Positions 27,769-37,151 of a stretch of 64,000 nucleotides of DNA are shown here, piece after piece. A model generated the notes under the pieces. It was not told the origin of the DNA. It searched no databases and saw only the letters and a program-made list of their open reading frames with translations. Made by a program: the position numbers and the translations under genes. The stretch's first letter is position 1. The number at the start of each line of letters is the position of its first letter. The stretch comes from Pseudomonadota bacterium (lineage in GTDB: Bacteria; Pseudomonadota; Gammaproteobacteria; Berkiellales; Berkiellaceae): positions 1 through 64,000 of the forward strand of contig JAFECR010000022.1 of the NCBI GenBank assembly GCA_018242045.1, read 5' to 3'.

Positions 27769-28036
27769 TATAATTTCCCCCTTTTGGGTAATATTTGAGT
27801 TAATCAACCAAATTTCTTTGCAAATGAATGCTCAAGTTTTGGATGAATATTTTGAAAAGAACAAAGTCCTGAGAAAATCGATAGCGGTGTCATAAGTGTG
27901 CATTATCATAAACCAAGCAAAATCTAAAATACCAGAGCTCTCATTTTTTTATTTTTACAATACGGACTATTACACGTTTTTTCTTTTTGGATAATTAACG
28001 CATGTTCGTGTGCTTTATAGTTAGGAAAGTTATCCA

Positions 28037-28169
28037 ATATATACTCGAACCAGTTTAAATTTAGGCGAGGCGCCAAGCGAGCGAATCCCCAGTCATGCAC
28101 TAATATGTGCATGACTGGGGTGAGTAAGCGCAGGCAACAAAGCATAAATTTAAACTGGGAAGAGTATAT
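28037..28169 (-). repeat. Palindromic interspersed element, copy 3 (best preserved)
   Basis: 133 bp. Arms CCAGTTTAAATTTAGGC (28050-28066) and GCATAAATTTAAACTGG (28142-28158) pair at 16 of 17 positions. The core is a perfect 14-bp stem, CCCCAGTCATGCAC (28087-28100), loop TAATAT, GTGCATGACTGGGG (28107-28120). Outer ends are ATATACTC and GAGTATAT. Oriented opposite to copy 2. It lies 8 bp past the stop codon of the STAS-like gene. Confidence 0.92.
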
Positions 28170-28176
28170 CGTATTG

Positions 28177-28479
28177 CTATTCGTCAGACGGTAGTTTATT
28201 AAATCGATTACCCAAAACATGCATCAACAAGGATTTATGCGTTAGCGAAAGATTTATAAATTTGATGTTTTCTAAGAATGTTTTATGGGACATATTATGA
28301 CATAACAGACCAAAGGCTTCATCAGTGAAAGAAGGAGTAAGATTGCTATTGGCGCAATCAATTTCTAGCTGATGGCCGGCGTTAATATGATTCAGGATGT
28401 TATTCCTCAAAACAACACCACTTTGCCTTGAAGCAGTATCTTGGCATTGTTCAGCGAGTTTTAATTTAATCAAAGTCAT
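28177..28479 (-). CDS. STAS-like protein (DUF4325 type)
   Basis: 100 aa. The central segment LNHINAGHQLEIDCANSNLTPSFTDEAFGLL, here in parts, resembles the DUF4325 STAS-like fold: a strand (LEIDC), a serine-containing loop (TPSFTDEAFG) and helices. Its start overlaps the end of the HATPase gene by 14 bp, so the two are translated together. In known systems STAS-type proteins bind or are phosphorylated by HATPase partners, which suggests a switch pair. The target is unknown. Confidence 0.65.
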   Translation of the reverse strand: MTLIKLKLAEQCQDTASRQSGVVLRNNILNHINAGHQLEIDCANSNLTPSFTDEAFGLLCHNMSHKTFLENIKFINLSLTHKSLLMHVLGNRFNKLPSDE

Positions 28480-29317
28480 TTATTGCAAAACCTTCCGGTA
28501 ACGGCCAACTTGCATATACTGCGCCAACATCCAATTGCTGTTGAATAGGCCACTCAAGAATGATGAGAGTGCCATACCAGGGTGTGATTTGAAAAGCAAT
28601 TTCTTTGTTTTCACTAATGCATATCCCCTCATCATGTGAAAGTACAATTAAATGCCCGTTACTTTGCTTCATCAGGCCTTTAGTAAGCGCCAAGCCATAA
28701 CCAGAATGCGCATTTGGTTTGCTGGTAACACCAAGCTCACATGCTAATTGACAGGGGTTGTGAAACTTGAGTTTTTCATGCAGCAAAGGATTTTCAGCTA
28801 AAGAATGCTTGATGCCAATTCCCATATCAGCAAAGACAACTTGGACAAGATTGCCTTTGGGCCAAGATTGGGCACATACTAATCCGTGTATTTGATTGTC
28901 CACTCGAGCATGTTTGTATGTGTTTTCTATCAATTCCATTAACATGATTTCAACACTTTCAAACGAGGTTAATCCCAATTTCTGTTGATAAACTAATTTA
29001 ATTAAATCTTTTGCAGTATGCATAATGCGGTTTGGATCTGATAGGACAGCCACAGGCAGGAATTTATTTTGAGTTGGGTTTTCCCTCATTTCATAAGGCG
29101 GTGTAATATTTAATGCATCCCATAATCCCATTCGCAATGCATAACTTTCAATTTCTTCGGATAGCTCTAACCACTGCACATTGTTTTGTTTTAGCATGAG
29201 AGCTAAGGTAACTAAATGATAGGGTTTAAGAAAACCTGGGCAAGACAAATGGCCGTGGTTTGCCTTATTCAGGGCGTTTAACCAAGTTTTGATATCAATA
29301 ATAGTGGTCTTTTTCAT
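28466..29317 (-). CDS. HATPase (GHKL) protein, partner of the STAS-like protein
   Basis: 283 aa. N-terminal about 100 residues of unknown type (TIIDIKTWLNALNKANHGHL), then a histidine-kinase-like ATPase. N box ELIENTYKHA (about 137-146), G1 box ADMGIGI (about 173-179), G2 box SGYGLALTKG (about 215-224). No dimerisation/phosphoacceptor His domain and no membrane segment. The architecture fits an anti-sigma-type or other cytosolic switch kinase rather than a sensor kinase. Forms a two-gene unit with the STAS-like gene. Confidence 0.75.
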   Translation of the reverse strand: MKKTTIIDIKTWLNALNKANHGHLSCPGFLKPYHLVTLALMLKQNNVQWLELSEEIESYALRMGLWDALNITPPYEMRENPTQNKFLPVAVLSDPNRIMHTAKDLIKLVYQQKLGLTSFESVEIMLMELIENTYKHARVDNQIHGLVCAQSWPKGNLVQVVFADMGIGIKHSLAENPLLHEKLKFHNPCQLACELGVTSKPNAHSGYGLALTKGLMKQSNGHLIVLSHDEGICISENKEIAFQITPWYGTLIILEWPIQQQLDVGAVYASWPLPEGFAINDFD

Positions 29318-29343
29318 GCATAGATAGCAATAATCATCATGAA

Positions 29344-29366
29344 CCTACAACTAACGCTAGTGTAGG
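29344..29366. promoter_or_regulatory. Hairpin in divergent promoter gap
   Basis: CCTACA-a-CTA and TAG-TGTAGG form a stem with loop ACGC in the 198-bp gap between the HATPase gene (minus) and the deacetylase gene (plus). Possible operator; no partner known. Confidence 0.35.
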
Positions 29367-29515
29367 GGATTAGCTCATTAAAAGCTAGGATTAAAGTTGG
29401 TTAAACTACTACTCTGATTTTATCCAGTCCAAGAAACCTGAATGCTTGCGCAAAAATTAAAGAAAACCTTGTTTTTTTCGATAAGCATAATGAGTTTTTT
29501 AAACAAAGGGTGCTT

Positions 29516-30199
29516 ATGAACATAGTAAAAAATATGGTTTTTTTGGGATTGATGTTTATGTTAATCACTAAAGTTTACGCAACATCGACAGGTGAGCCTA
29601 TTCGTCAAATTAAAACGACGCAAAAAGTGGTTGCATTAACGTTTGATGACGGCCCAGAGATGCCCTATACAGATAAAATATTAGATGTATTAGAAAAACA
29701 TAATGTTAAAGCAACCTTTTTTGTTTTAGGTGGAAACGCAAAGGCAAATCCTGATTTAATTAAAAAAATTATGGTCAAAGGGCATGATTTGGGAAATCAC
29801 ACCATGACTCATACCATGATGAAAAATAAATCGGTTGAAGTGATGAAAAAAGATATTCAAGCAGTAGATGATATTTTAAGGGCGCAAGGATATCAAAAAG
29901 AAATTACCTTTAGAGCTCCTTTTGGGATCACCTCTGATAATCTTAAAAAGGCGCTCCAAGAACTCAATAAAAGAATGGTGCTTTTTACTTTTTTACCACA
30001 AGATTGGACAAAAATCTCGGCTGAGCAAATATACAATAATGTCATGAAAGAAATGAAGCCTGGGTTAATTATTACGTTGCACGATGGGGGCAAACGTCGC
30101 GATAATACTGTAAAAGCCACAGAAATGTTAATTGAAACTTTGCAAAAACAAGGATATGAATTTCTGACTGTTTCAGAAATATTAAAGCTACAACCGTAA
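29516..30199 (+). CDS. Polysaccharide deacetylase (NodB family)
   Basis: 227 aa with an N-terminal signal peptide (MNIVKNMVFLGLMFMLITKV). Carbohydrate esterase 4 motifs are in order: TFDDGPEMP (catalytic Asp and metal Asp, about 44-52), HTMTHTMM (H-x-x-x-H metal site, about 94-101), FRAPFG (about 136), and LHDGG near the C-terminus (about 190). Predicted periplasmic removal of acetyl groups from peptidoglycan or another N-acetylated glycan. AAAGGG lies 6 nt before the ATG at 29516. Confidence 0.85.
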   Translation: MNIVKNMVFLGLMFMLITKVYATSTGEPIRQIKTTQKVVALTFDDGPEMPYTDKILDVLEKHNVKATFFVLGGNAKANPDLIKKIMVKGHDLGNHTMTHTMMKNKSVEVMKKDIQAVDDILRAQGYQKEITFRAPFGITSDNLKKALQELNKRMVLFTFLPQDWTKISAEQIYNNVMKEMKPGLIITLHDGGKRRDNTVKATEMLIETLQKQGYEFLTVSEILKLQP

Positions 30200-30279
30200 T
30201 TGATGAATGCACATTAGTGCAAATTCACCTGCAGGGGACAATTAAGTTTAGAGTACGTAAAAATGTTAGTTTTAGGACT

Positions 30280-30307
30280 TTGCTTGATGTTTTCATTTTG
30301 CTATAAT
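30280..30307 (+). promoter_or_regulatory. Probable promoter of htpX
   Basis: TTGCTT (-35-like), 16-bp spacer, extended -10 TGCTATAAT ending at 30307, 28 bp before the htpX start. Confidence 0.55.
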
Positions 30308-30335
30308 CTTCAAGCTCAGTTGCATGGTGGTATCA

Positions 30336-31202
30336 ATGAACGAATTGTCCTCAAATAGTTTAAAAGTAATCCTTTTGTTAGCCATATTGTCTGCCTTAGC
30401 GCTTTATTTTGGTAATGCCTTGGCAGGGCAACAAGGTGTTTTGGTTGCATTAGGGATTGTGATCATTTTGAATTTAGGGGCTTTTTGGGGCAGCGATAAA
30501 GTTGTGCTTGCTTTATATAAAGCAAAAGAAATTACTCAAGACGATATTCCCATGCTTTACGCAACAGTAGCGTATCTTGCAGAAAGAGCAAAAATTTCTC
30601 GTCCTCGCATTTATTTAATTGAAGAAAACACGCCAAACGCATTTGCTTTAGGGCGAGGTGCTGATCATGGTACCGTTGTTGTTACAAAAGGATTATTAGG
30701 ATTATTAAATAAAGATGAGTTAGCAGGTGTCATTGCTCATGAGATTGCTCACATTGAACATCGTGATACTTTATTGGCTTCTATTGCGGCAAGTATTGGT
30801 GGCGCCATTGCTCTTTTGGCAAACTTGATTCAATCTGTGTTCATATTTGGTATGGGTTCAAGACGTCAACCAGGAAATAATAAGCTTGCGCTTTTATTAT
30901 TGTCGATGGTTGCTCCCATGTTAGCGATGCTTATTCAGATGACTATTTCGCGTGAGCGAGAATTTGCTGCCGATGAAAAAGCTGCTGCATTATGCGAGAA
31001 CCCACAATTTGTTGCTAATGCGCTACGAAAACTTGAAAAAGTCAGAGAGCAACATAGCATGAAAGATGTTGAAGAAAACCCATCAACGGCTCATCTTTTT
31101 ATTCTTAATCCGCTTCGCAATAAAAAATGGAAATTATTGTTTAGTTCTCATCCTCCCATTGGTGCGCGGGTAGAACGTCTTGAGTGCATGTCTTTAAATT
31201 AG
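30336..31202 (+). CDS. htpX: HtpX membrane zinc metalloprotease
   Basis: 288-aa M48 protease that degrades misfolded inner-membrane proteins. Two N-terminal helices (about residues 8-50). The zinc motif is HEIAHIEH (H-E-x-x-H, about 137-144) and the third ligand Glu lies in SREREFAADEKAA (about 207-219). The ATG at 30336 follows GGTGG; an in-frame ATG at 30324 is 12 bp upstream. It has its own promoter. Confidence 0.92.
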   Translation: MNELSSNSLKVILLLAILSALALYFGNALAGQQGVLVALGIVIILNLGAFWGSDKVVLALYKAKEITQDDIPMLYATVAYLAERAKISRPRIYLIEENTPNAFALGRGADHGTVVVTKGLLGLLNKDELAGVIAHEIAHIEHRDTLLASIAASIGGAIALLANLIQSVFIFGMGSRRQPGNNKLALLLLSMVAPMLAMLIQMTISREREFAADEKAAALCENPQFVANALRKLEKVREQHSMKDVEENPSTAHLFILNPLRNKKWKLLFSSHPPIGARVERLECMSLN

Positions 31203-31240
31203 TTGCTTATATATTCAGCAATAATCAAATTTTCCCCTTC

Positions 31241-31274
31241 TAAAGAAAACATATCGTTTCGCCGAGTTTATAAT
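31241..31274 (+). promoter_or_regulatory. Candidate promoter of the che operon
   Basis: TAAAG (31241-31245) and GCCGA (31261-31265) are 15 bp apart, one more than in the flagellar sigma-28 consensus (TAAAGTTT N11 GCCGATAA). A sigma-70-like TATAAT lies at 31269-31274. Either or neither may be used. Confidence 0.35.
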
Positions 31275-31372
31275 AGTTAAGTAAAATTAGGTTAAATAAT
31301 CTGTGCATATCTTCGTTATAAAGATTAAGTGCACGAAAATAATAACTTATAACTTTGATTTTGGAGATGCCT

Positions 31373-31756
31373 ATGACTCGCGTGCTCACAGTTGATGACT
31401 CTAAATCAATGCGACAGATGATTAGATTTACCCTTGAAAATGCCGGCATCGAAGTTATTGAAAAAAGTGACGGTGATGAAGCGTATGAATGGGCTCAACA
31501 AAATACTGCCCCAGATTTAATACTTGCAGATATCAATATGCCAAACATGGATGGTATTACATTAGTGCAACAGTTGCGCTCTTTAAATGAATACAAAAAT
31601 ACACCGATTTTAATGTTAACCACAGATTCATCTAGTGAAAGAAAACAAGAGGGCAAATCAAGTGGTGCAACGGGTTGGATTGTTAAACCATTTAGCCCAG
31701 ATCATTTGGTAGATACTATTTTTAAAGTTCTTAGCTCTCCCAAGTTAAGAGAATAA
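31373..31756 (+). CDS. cheY: Chemotaxis response regulator CheY
   Basis: 127-aa single receiver domain. Acidic pair D8-D9, phosphoacceptor D53 (LILADINMPNMDG), switch T83/T84 and K105 (WIVKPFSP) are all present. Start chosen at the ATG 6 nt behind GGAG. First gene of an eight-gene operon; cheA begins 1 bp after its stop codon. Phospho-CheY would act on a motor; with pilMNOPQ but no flagellar genes in view, the target motor is open. Confidence 0.93.
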   Translation: MTRVLTVDDSKSMRQMIRFTLENAGIEVIEKSDGDEAYEWAQQNTAPDLILADINMPNMDGITLVQQLRSLNEYKNTPILMLTTDSSSERKQEGKSSGATGWIVKPFSPDHLVDTIFKVLSSPKLRE

Positions 31757-31757
31757 T

Positions 31758-33455
31758 ATGGGAAATGATTTTAGCCAATTTAATGCAGTATTTATTGAAG
31801 AAAGCTTAGAGCTGATAGAGGCGGCTGAACAAGTTTTAATTAAAATGGATGCATCCCAATTAAAATCTGAAGAAATAAATGCAATTTTTCGTTGTGCACA
31901 TTGTATCAAAAGTAGTAGTGGGATGATGGGTTATGAAAGCGTGTCTCGCTTTACTCATATTATGGAAAATTACTTAGATAAAGTTAGAAATAAAAAAATA
32001 CTATTTAGCAAACAAGGCGTAGACTTATTATTCAAAAGCCTTGATTGTTTGCAGCATATGATAAATGATTTAAAAGACAAAAAAGAACTGGATAATCAAG
32101 AAGCTAAGCATTTGGAGCTTGAGTTCAATCAATTCATGCAAGAAGATCAAATTGACAAGCCAGCTGAAAATGCTGCACAAACTTTAGACATTCATCATGA
32201 AAATTCTGGTGATGAATTATTTGGAAAATTAAGTGAAGCATCAACGATTCGAGTAGCGACTGAAAAAATTGATTCTCTTATTAACATTGTAGGTGAGCTA
32301 GTTATTACGCAATCTATATTGACACAAATCAGCGCTAATTTTGACATGAGCAAGCTAGAAACTTTAAAAGAAGAATTTTCCCACTTCGAACAAAATTGTC
32401 GTGAACTGCAAGAAACGGTCATGCAGATACGAATGTTACCGATGAATTATATTTTTAATCGTTTCCCTCGAGTTATCAGAGGATTAAGTGAATCGCTTGG
32501 CAAAAAGGTTGAATTAACAATCAGCGGCGAAAATACAGAATTGGATAAATCCATTTTAGAAAAAATAGCCGATCCTTTAGTTCATCTTATCCGTAATGCG
32601 ATAGATCATGGCATAGAAAGCGCACAAGAACGAATAGAAAATGGCAAACCTGAAATTGGCAAGATCCAACTTAATGCTTATCATCAAGGGAGTAATATTT
32701 ACATTGAAGTATCAGATGATGGACGGGGTCTAGATGAAGATAAAATCTTGCAAAAAGCCCGCCAATTGGGCTTAATTAAAAGCGATAGTGTGATATCAAC
32801 GGAAATGATCAAAGAATTTATATTTGCCCCAGGATTTTCAACCGCAAATAAAGTAACCGATATTTCAGGTAGAGGCGTTGGCATGGACGTCGTCAGAAAA
32901 AATATTGATTCACTTGGAGGTAAAGTTGAAGTTCTTTCTAACAAAGGACAAGGCACGACATTTGTAGTGTGCTTACCGCTTACGGTTGCTATTATTGATG
33001 GTCAATTAATTCGTATTGGCGATTCCATTTATGTTATTCCGCTTATTAATATGATAGAAACAACGCAAATTATTCCAGAAAATGTACACAAAATAACCGT
33101 CAATACCGAAGTCTATTGCTTGCGAGAAAAATATATTCCTATAATAAATCTATATAATTTGTTCAATATCGCAGATACAACTAATAAAATTGAAGACCAT
33201 CTTCTTGTTATTATCGAATTAGATCATAATTTCTATGGCATTTTAATTAATGAAATTTTACAGTCGCAACAAGTCGTTGTGAAAAACATGAAAGCAAATT
33301 ATCGACATATAGAAGGCTTTGCCGGGGCAACTGTATTAGGTAATGGCACAGTTGCTCTTATCTTAGATACAGAAGGAATCGTCAGAAGCGCCTCGCAAAA
33401 AAATAACAGTTTTAAGAAAATTAATGATTTACCTGCGCATCGTGTTGTTGGGTAA
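31758..33455 (+). CDS. cheA: Chemotaxis histidine kinase CheA (no P2 domain)
   Basis: 565 aa. Hpt domain (1-105, phosphorylated His48 in CAHCIKSSSG); a short linker; dimerisation domain starting near TIRVATEKIDSLINIVGELV (about 160); HATPase with HLIRNAIDHGIES, DDGRGLDED and GRGVGMDVVRKN; CheW-like C-terminal domain. There is no room for the CheY-binding P2 domain of E. coli CheA (654 aa). CheA autophosphorylates and passes phosphate to CheY and CheB. Coupled to cheY. Confidence 0.93.
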   Translation: MGNDFSQFNAVFIEESLELIEAAEQVLIKMDASQLKSEEINAIFRCAHCIKSSSGMMGYESVSRFTHIMENYLDKVRNKKILFSKQGVDLLFKSLDCLQHMINDLKDKKELDNQEAKHLELEFNQFMQEDQIDKPAENAAQTLDIHHENSGDELFGKLSEASTIRVATEKIDSLINIVGELVITQSILTQISANFDMSKLETLKEEFSHFEQNCRELQETVMQIRMLPMNYIFNRFPRVIRGLSESLGKKVELTISGENTELDKSILEKIADPLVHLIRNAIDHGIESAQERIENGKPEIGKIQLNAYHQGSNIYIEVSDDGRGLDEDKILQKARQLGLIKSDSVISTEMIKEFIFAPGFSTANKVTDISGRGVGMDVVRKNIDSLGGKVEVLSNKGQGTTFVVCLPLTVAIIDGQLIRIGDSIYVIPLINMIETTQIIPENVHKITVNTEVYCLREKYIPIINLYNLFNIADTTNKIEDHLLVIIELDHNFYGILINEILQSQQVVVKNMKANYRHIEGFAGATVLGNGTVALILDTEGIVRSASQKNNSFKKINDLPAHRVVG

Positions 33456-33468
33456 AAGGTGAATTTAT

Positions 33469-33999
33469 ATGCATCAAATTACGCAACAATCTAATTCACA
33501 ATCTCAGCAATATTTTACGTTTATGTTGGCTGGGGAAGAATATGGCATCGATATATTAAAAATCCTTGAAATTAGAACTTTAGAACACTTAACCGTGTTG
33601 CCTTCTGCGCCATCATTTGTTAAAGGAGTCATTAATTTAAGAGGCTCAATCATCCCTATTTTAGATTTGCGTGAACTTTTTAAAATTGAACCCATTCCCT
33701 ATGATCGATCGACCGTTGTCATTATTCTGCAAATTAACAATGACGGACAAAATCAAGTTGTTGGAATTATTGTGGATGCTTTTTCTGATGTTAACAGTAT
33801 TGATCCTAAAGACATCAAACCAAAGCCAGAAATCGCAGAGATGGTAGGACAAGACTTTATCATTGGGCTTGCAAATGTGATGATTGATCAAAACAAAAGT
33901 AAGCTGATTATTTTACTGGATGCTAATTCGTTATTGCAATCTAATGATTGGGATAAAGTGAATTTGCCTTCAATAAGAGATGCTAATGAAAAAAATTAA
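33469..33999 (+). CDS. cheW: Chemotaxis coupling protein CheW
   Basis: 176-aa CheW domain linking receptor and CheA. Typical features: FMLAGEEYGIDILKILEIR (about residues 18-36), VKGVINLRGSIIPILDLR (about 57-74) and VGIIVDAFSDV (about 98-108). It overlaps the cheB start by 14 bp. It carries about 10 extra residues at each end compared with a minimal CheW. Confidence 0.92.
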   Translation: MHQITQQSNSQSQQYFTFMLAGEEYGIDILKILEIRTLEHLTVLPSAPSFVKGVINLRGSIIPILDLRELFKIEPIPYDRSTVVIILQINNDGQNQVVGIIVDAFSDVNSIDPKDIKPKPEIAEMVGQDFIIGLANVMIDQNKSKLIILLDANSLLQSNDWDKVNLPSIRDANEKN

Positions 34000-35026
34000 A
34001 GTTATCATCGTCGATGATTCAGTGCTCATTCAAAAATCATTAACGAGCATCTTAAATAGTGCTCCTCATATCATTGTCGCTGGTATCGCCGATAACCCCA
34101 ATATTGCAAGACAACTTATCAAGACTTTAAACCCAGATGTGTTACTGCTAGATATTGAAATGCCAGAGATGGATGGCATCACGTTCTTAGAAAAATTAAT
34201 GCGCCTTAATCCCTTGCCAGTAGTGATGTGTTCTTCATTTACACCCAATAGCCGCGAAGTTACTTTAGAAGCTTTAGAATTGGGAGCAATCGATATCATT
34301 AGTAAACCTATCAGCAATTTAAGCGTGGAAGAAATTATTACAAAAGTTACCAACGCGTCACAGGCAAAAGTTCGACCATTAGTTAAAATAACTAAACAAG
34401 AAAAACCAATACCGATAGTGATAGAGCCAAAACAATCAAAATTAATGCAAGCAAGTATCATTGCCATAGGAGCATCAACTGGGGGCACTGAAGCTTTGAG
34501 CGCACTTTTTCATATACTGCCCGTCAATCTGCCACCCATTGTTGTGACACAGCACTTACCTGAAGGGTTTTCAGCCTTATTTGCCTCGCGAGCAAATAAA
34601 AACACCGATTTAACAGTTAAGGTAGCTGAAAATGGAGAAATTTTAAAAACCGGACATGTTTATATAGCACCGGCGGGCAAGCATTTGGAATTTGAAAAAA
34701 AATCTAACCAATTGACAGTGAAATTAAATGAATCCTTGCCTATCAATGGTCATATCCCTTCTGCTGATGTGATGATGAAAAGTGTTGCCAGTGTGATGGG
34801 AGATAGAGCCATGGGCATTTTGCTAACAGGCATGGGCAGTGATGGTGCACAAGGTATGCTAGAAATACAAAAAGCAGGCGGTGTTACCATTGCGCAAGAT
34901 GAAGAAAGCTCTGTAGTTTGGGGAATGCCAAGGGCAGCTATTGAATTGGGCGCTGCCAAGCATGTTTTAGCATTAGATAAAATTCCAAGCATGATGACAA
35001 ATTATATCAGTACACTCAGTCAATGA
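33986..35026 (+). CDS. cheB: Chemotaxis methylesterase/glutamine deamidase CheB
   Basis: 346 aa: receiver domain (D10-D11, D56, Lys in IISKPISN) and CheB methylesterase domain. Catalytic triad: Ser in AIGASTGGTEAL (about 160), His in VTQHLPEGFSALF (about 186), Asp in TGMGSDGAQGM (about 281). It removes methyl groups from the receptor when phosphorylated by CheA. An ATG at 33980 is also in frame. Confidence 0.93.
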   Translation: MKKIKVIIVDDSVLIQKSLTSILNSAPHIIVAGIADNPNIARQLIKTLNPDVLLLDIEMPEMDGITFLEKLMRLNPLPVVMCSSFTPNSREVTLEALELGAIDIISKPISNLSVEEIITKVTNASQAKVRPLVKITKQEKPIPIVIEPKQSKLMQASIIAIGASTGGTEALSALFHILPVNLPPIVVTQHLPEGFSALFASRANKNTDLTVKVAENGEILKTGHVYIAPAGKHLEFEKKSNQLTVKLNESLPINGHIPSADVMMKSVASVMGDRAMGILLTGMGSDGAQGMLEIQKAGGVTIAQDEESSVVWGMPRAAIELGAAKHVLALDKIPSMMTNYISTLSQ

Positions 35027-35037
35027 AGGAGTAGTTT

Positions 35038-37137
35038 ATGGACGCTATTTTGAGTCCTATTACGATACTGCTTGATAGAATGAATTTCAAAAAAAGATTC
35101 ATTTTTATTAGCGTGATAGTATTTTTAGGGTTTATGGGAGCGTCTTGGCTATATATTAGTTCAGAGTTAGCTTCTCGAGCATTTTTATTGGAAGAGCGTG
35201 AACCTGCGCAATATTATAAACCTATTATTCTTTTGATGCAAAAAGTGGCCGATTCTCGTGTTTGGCACCTTATGGCGGGCATGCGAAAAGACGATGCAAA
35301 TTTAGTCAAACATGCTATGGATGCAGATGCCGCGGTAGATGCTGCCTTGTTCCAGCTGAAAAATTCGAATCAAACCTGGAACTTAGAAAAAATGACTCCT
35401 TTAATTAATGATATAGAAAATAATTGGAACAACTTAAAAGTCTCTTTGGAACGAGGTTATAGCGATGAACTTTATGACAGAAACATTGAAATTAGCAATA
35501 AATTAAATAAGTTATTATCAATTGTTTTAGAAGAGTCTAATCTTAATTTGGATGTTGATGCTATTTCAAGCAACCTCATTTATGTCTTTCTCAACAATGG
35601 TCCTTTAGCAGCAAGCGAAACTCAAATGTTAAGGAGTTTGGGGGTTAAAATTTTGTTGCAAAAGCAATTTACAGAACAAACTCGAGATGGTTTGGTGTCT
35701 CATTTGTCCTTAGTGAATAGAGATAATGTTGAATTACTCGCTGCCTTTAATCGTTTATTTGCGCTCAATAATGATTATCGCCAAATCTTCGTACAACAAC
35801 AAGATTTGGTTACCAAAGAAAATATGCTGAACATTGTAAAACGCGATATTTTACAAAGCAATCAGCTCGATAAATCGCCATTGGCTTTTTCAGATGAAAT
35901 GGCAAGCTACGTAAACGATTATGTATTGATGTCAGATTTGGCCTATACACAATTTATAGAAAATTTTGAGAAACGTTTGGCGCGAATTAATGAGCATATC
36001 ATTTTGAATATTATTAGTTTAGCAATGGCATTTCTTTTAATTTGCTTGATTTTTGTGGCATTTTACCGCTCGACCAATCATGCAGTGAAAATGCTAATTT
36101 CAAGCGCAGATGCAATAGCTGAAGGAGACTTAACCCAAAATTTCACCAAGGAACGAGCGGATGAATTTGGGGTTTTGTTAAATACTTTAGGCAACATGCA
36201 AGGCAAAATTAGTACCATTGTACAAAAAATAAGAAGCTCTTCCTACTCGGTTGGTCGAGGCGCAAGGGAGATTGCACAAGGTAATTTAGATTTAAGCAAG
36301 CGCACGGAAGAGCAAGCAACTTCATTAGCATCAACGGCTGCGAGCATGGAAGAATTGTCTGTGACGGTGCGAGAAAATGCCAATCAATCAAAGCAAGCAG
36401 CACAATTAGCAGAACATGCTAGAGAACAAGCTGATGTCAGTGGGGCAATTGTTAATGATGCCGTTGAGGCGATGTCACAGATTAATGCCAGAAGTAAGAA
36501 AATTTCTGAAATCAGTGCTGTGATTGACGGCATTGCATTTCAGACAAATTTATTGGCATTAAATGCAGCGATTGAAGCAGCAAGAGCAGGTGAGCAGGGA
36601 CGAGGGTTTGCAGTGGTCGCACAAGAGGTACGAAATCTTGCACAAAGAAGTTCTGCCTCTGCTAAAGAAATTAATACTCTCATTACCGATAGTGTCGAAA
36701 AAATTAGTAAAGGATCTGAACTCGTCACAAAATCAGGTGAGGCCTTGCATGAAATCGTCAAGTCTGCTTCATCGGTAAGCGATATCGTGGCTTCCATTGC
36801 AACAGCCACAACACAACAAGCAAAAGGGCTTGAAGAAATTAATAAAGCAATTACTCAAATGGATGTGATCACCCAGCAAAATGCAGCTTTAGTTGAAGAA
36901 ACTGCTGCAGCAAGTGAAAATGTTAACCAGCAAGTGAGAGATCTGATAAGTTTAATTGAATATTTTAAAGACAATGCAGCAGCAGATCCCATTGTCTGCT
37001 CTGACTCTTCGATTTTAAACAAAGGGCAAGCACAAACTTCCTTTAACGATGAACCTGAAAACAAAGAAACGCTTAAGACTTACGTTCCAAAATCAGAACG
37101 CAAGGAATCAAAAGAGAGTGACTGGAGCGAATTTTAG
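35038..37137 (+). CDS. Methyl-accepting chemotaxis protein with C-terminal docking peptide
   Basis: 699-aa receptor. TM1 (about 21-41), a periplasmic sensor of about 280 residues, TM2 (about 321-345), HAMP, then the signalling domain with tip [20 protein letters not shown] (starting about 497). The sensor region is mostly helical and of no type I can name, so the ligand is unknown. The protein ends ESDWSEF: DWSEF fits the x-W-x-x-F pentapeptide (NWETF in E. coli Tar/Tsr) that tethers CheR/CheB, encoded on both sides of it. It is the only receptor in the window. Confidence 0.92.
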   Translation: MDAILSPITILLDRMNFKKRFIFISVIVFLGFMGASWLYISSELASRAFLLEEREPAQYYKPIILLMQKVADSRVWHLMAGMRKDDANLVKHAMDADAAVDAALFQLKNSNQTWNLEKMTPLINDIENNWNNLKVSLERGYSDELYDRNIEISNKLNKLLSIVLEESNLNLDVDAISSNLIYVFLNNGPLAASETQMLRSLGVKILLQKQFTEQTRDGLVSHLSLVNRDNVELLAAFNRLFALNNDYRQIFVQQQDLVTKENMLNIVKRDILQSNQLDKSPLAFSDEMASYVNDYVLMSDLAYTQFIENFEKRLARINEHIILNIISLAMAFLLICLIFVAFYRSTNHAVKMLISSADAIAEGDLTQNFTKERADEFGVLLNTLGNMQGKISTIVQKIRSSSYSVGRGAREIAQGNLDLSKRTEEQATSLASTAASMEELSVTVRENANQSKQAAQLAEHAREQADVSGAIVNDAVEAMSQINARSKKISEISAVIDGIAFQTNLLALNAAIEAARAGEQGRGFAVVAQEVRNLAQRSSASAKEINTLITDSVEKISKGSELVTKSGEALHEIVKSASSVSDIVASIATATTQQAKGLEEINKAITQMDVITQQNAALVEETAAASENVNQQVRDLISLIEYFKDNAAADPIVCSDSSILNKGQAQTSFNDEPENKETLKTYVPKSERKESKESDWSEF

Positions 37138-37151
37138 GAGAATGCTTGGCG

